From positions 1 through 6,869 of the forward strand of contig WFQZ01000344.1 in assembly GCA_015486785.1 (NCBI GenBank): 6,869 bases of DNA, in the 5' to 3' direction. The translations under genes were made by a program, and so were the position numbers. The notes under the pieces were generated by a model. It saw only the letters and a list, made by a program, of their open reading frames with translations, had not been told where the DNA came from and made no database searches. The DNA is from Thermoflexales bacterium (GTDB lineage Bacteria; Chloroflexota; Anaerolineae; B4-G1; SLSP01). This document shows, piece by piece, positions 5,810 to 6,869 of the stretch (the first letter of the stretch is position 1; each line of letters starts with the position of its first letter).

Positions 5810-6869
5810 CTACGGCTGCAACATCGGGAGCTGGGCGAAGTCGTCCGCGCTCAGCGTGACCGGATCATCTCCGGCGGTGTAGGTGCTCAGCGCCTTTTCC
5901 TGGACGCCTTTCTCCGGCCACACCAAGTCAATGATGCGGGAGTGCGTGGCGTCGTTCGGCCCGCCGCCAAACCGCCATTGTTCGGCGGTGGGATTGACAT
6001 CCCGCACCCGCCACACGCCGCTGGACGGGAAGCCTTCCTGCCCCATCACCACCACTGTGTAGCTCCAGGCGGCGGGATCGTCGCCCAGCACGCTGCGAGG
6101 CACTTTCACGGTGATTTTGCTCTGCCCCGGATCGGCGATGATCACCATCTCGGCATCCACCTGCTGCGGAGCTTCGTCCCCCGGCACGTAGACGCCCGGC
6201 GTCCAGCCTTCCACCCAGACGGCGTAATCCCAGGCGTGATCGGCGGTGAGAGCCGCGTTGCGCCCCGGCAAAAGCAGCCGTTCCCCGTTTTGCGGGCCGT
6301 CCTCGTCAATGTAGATGTCCACCGTCTGCACCGAGACGCCGTTGGGTGAGTTCCACACGTTCTCCAGCGGCCCGCGCAGCGTCAGGCGGAAGACGATGTA
6401 CTTGTCGTCGTAGCCCACGCTGAAGGACGTGGCGTCGAACGCGCCGGGCTGGAAGACAGCGTCGGTGGGATAAGTGAGCGTGCCCGCGCCGTAGTCGTCG
6501 TTTTCGGGATCGCCGACCTCCAGAACTTGCGTGGTCAAGCCCAAATCCGGCACCACGATCAACGCCGGGCCATCGGGGGGCAGCAGTTGTTGATCCTGCT
6601 GCGTCTGGCCGGTGCCCTGGCTCAAGACCACGCGCATTTGGATTTGATCGCCGCTATCCACGCCGGCACCCGGCACCAGTTGCTTCAAGGGCAACGCGAT
6701 CTCCATATCCTGCCCGCCGACGGCGACGGTGGGCGAGTCCGCATCGGCCTGCCACTGCTGCCCGTCGAAGGAAGCAAGGGTCGCGCTGATGATCTGCGCT
6801 TGCGGGCCGAAGGTGACTTCCAGCAAGCGGGTCGCACCGAAGCCCAGGTAGCTGCTCGCGCCCCCGAAG
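5810..6869 (-). CDS. C-terminal part of an extracellular glycan-active enzyme with a Glucodextran_C-type module (probably alpha-glucan hydrolase), 5'-truncated
   Basis: The frame is open on the minus strand from the window edge (first full codon 6866-6868) to a TAG at 5810-5812, giving 352 codons. The TTG at 6824-6826 is inside the frame; ...GASSYLGFGATRL precedes it, so it is probably not the start. Residues about 15-110 look like a beta-sandwich (MEIALPLKQL, DQIQMRVVLSQ, LLPPDGPALIVVPD), as seen in C-terminal parts of amylolytic enzymes. Residues about 114-332 match the Glucodextran_C pattern: GDPENDDYGAGTLTYPTDAVFQPGAFD, NVWNSPNGVSVQTVDIYID, LLPGRNA, DHAWDYAVWVEGW, VPRSVLGDD, RVRDVNPTAEQWRFGG and IIDLVWPEKGVQE. 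This module ends glucodextranases (GH15) and some GH57 amylopullulanases. The catalytic domain is outside the window, so the reaction cannot be assigned. There is no YLPLIV tail. The gene converges on the protease gene with a 3-bp gap. Confidence 0.9.
   Translation of the reverse strand, partial: FGGASSYLGFGATRLLEVTFGPQAQIISATLASFDGQQWQADADSPTVAVGGQDMEIALPLKQLVPGAGVDSGDQIQMRVVLSQGTGQTQQDQQLLPPDGPALIVVPDLGLTTQVLEVGDPENDDYGAGTLTYPTDAVFQPGAFDATSFSVGYDDKYIVFRLTLRGPLENVWNSPNGVSVQTVDIYIDEDGPQNGERLLLPGRNAALTADHAWDYAVWVEGWTPGVYVPGDEAPQQVDAEMVIIADPGQSKITVKVPRSVLGDDPAAWSYTVVVMGQEGFPSSGVWRVRDVNPTAEQWRFGGGPNDATHSRIIDLVWPEKGVQEKALSTYTAGDDPVTLSADDFAQLPMLQP
5870..6530 (-). other. Glucodextran_C-like domain
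   Basis: The domain runs from about LTTQVLEVGDPENDD to VQEKALSTYTAGD. The Trp- and Asp-rich motifs (VWNSPNG, VDIYIDEDG, DHAWDYAVWVEGW, AEQWRFGGG) are conserved in this module as I recall it. It has been described as a C-terminal, SLH-like or carbohydrate-contacting region that may hold the enzyme at the cell surface. Confidence 0.8.

Noticed and set aside
5782..5810. Short inverted repeat GCCGTT / AACGGC at the convergent gene ends
   Set aside because: It is only 6 bp of stem with a 17-base loop and no T-run on either strand, so it is too weak to call a terminator.
5942..6349. Forward open frame of 135 codons opposite the Glucodextran_C gene
   Set aside because: It is His/Pro-rich with no domain; the minus-strand frame carries the conserved module.

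Overview
The window is GC-rich bacterial DNA. It holds three protein genes, two of them cut by the window edges, and no RNA genes, mobile elements or CRISPR arrays that I can see. The best guess for the source is a member of the Chloroflexota (Anaerolineae or Roseiflexus-like). The reasons are secreted multidomain proteins built from PKD and Thr-rich beta-sandwich repeats that end in a short 'YLPLIV' tail, a bacillopeptidase F-like S8 protease, and a glucodextranase-type C-terminal module. This assignment comes from remembered family patterns, not from a search.

Layout. Positions 2-3679 (+) hold the 3' part (1225 codons) of a very large surface or secreted protein: nine tandem units of about 104-109 residues (the first cut by the window edge), then PKD, an Ig-like domain, a second PKD and a 'YLPLIVRNF' tail. 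A 69-bp gap with a perfect 10-bp hairpin and a clear Shine-Dalgarno sequence leads to 3749-5806 (+). That is a complete 685-residue secreted subtilisin-family protease with signal peptide, propeptide, full catalytic Asp/His/Asn/Ser set, a carboxypeptidase-regulatory-like domain, a PKD domain and the same kind of tail ('VYLPLIVVER'). Only 3 bp further on, the convergent gene at 5810-6869 (-) ends. It is the C-terminal part of a protein with a Glucodextran_C-type module, probably an extracellular alpha-glucan hydrolase whose catalytic part lies outside the window.

How they may work together. All three products look extracytoplasmic. The repeat protein and the protease lie in the same direction and share a disulfide-type PKD module and a C-terminal tail, so they probably share an export or anchoring route. 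The protease could process surface proteins or scavenge peptides. The converging glycan-active gene suggests a locus for handling extracellular polymers, but a functional link is inference only.

Novelty. I see no clear sign of a new defence system, mobile element or RNA. The items most worth a second look are the shared C-terminal tail, the partly homogenised repeat array (43-44 bp exact DNA identities between units) and the conserved Cys-flanked PKD module shared by two genes.
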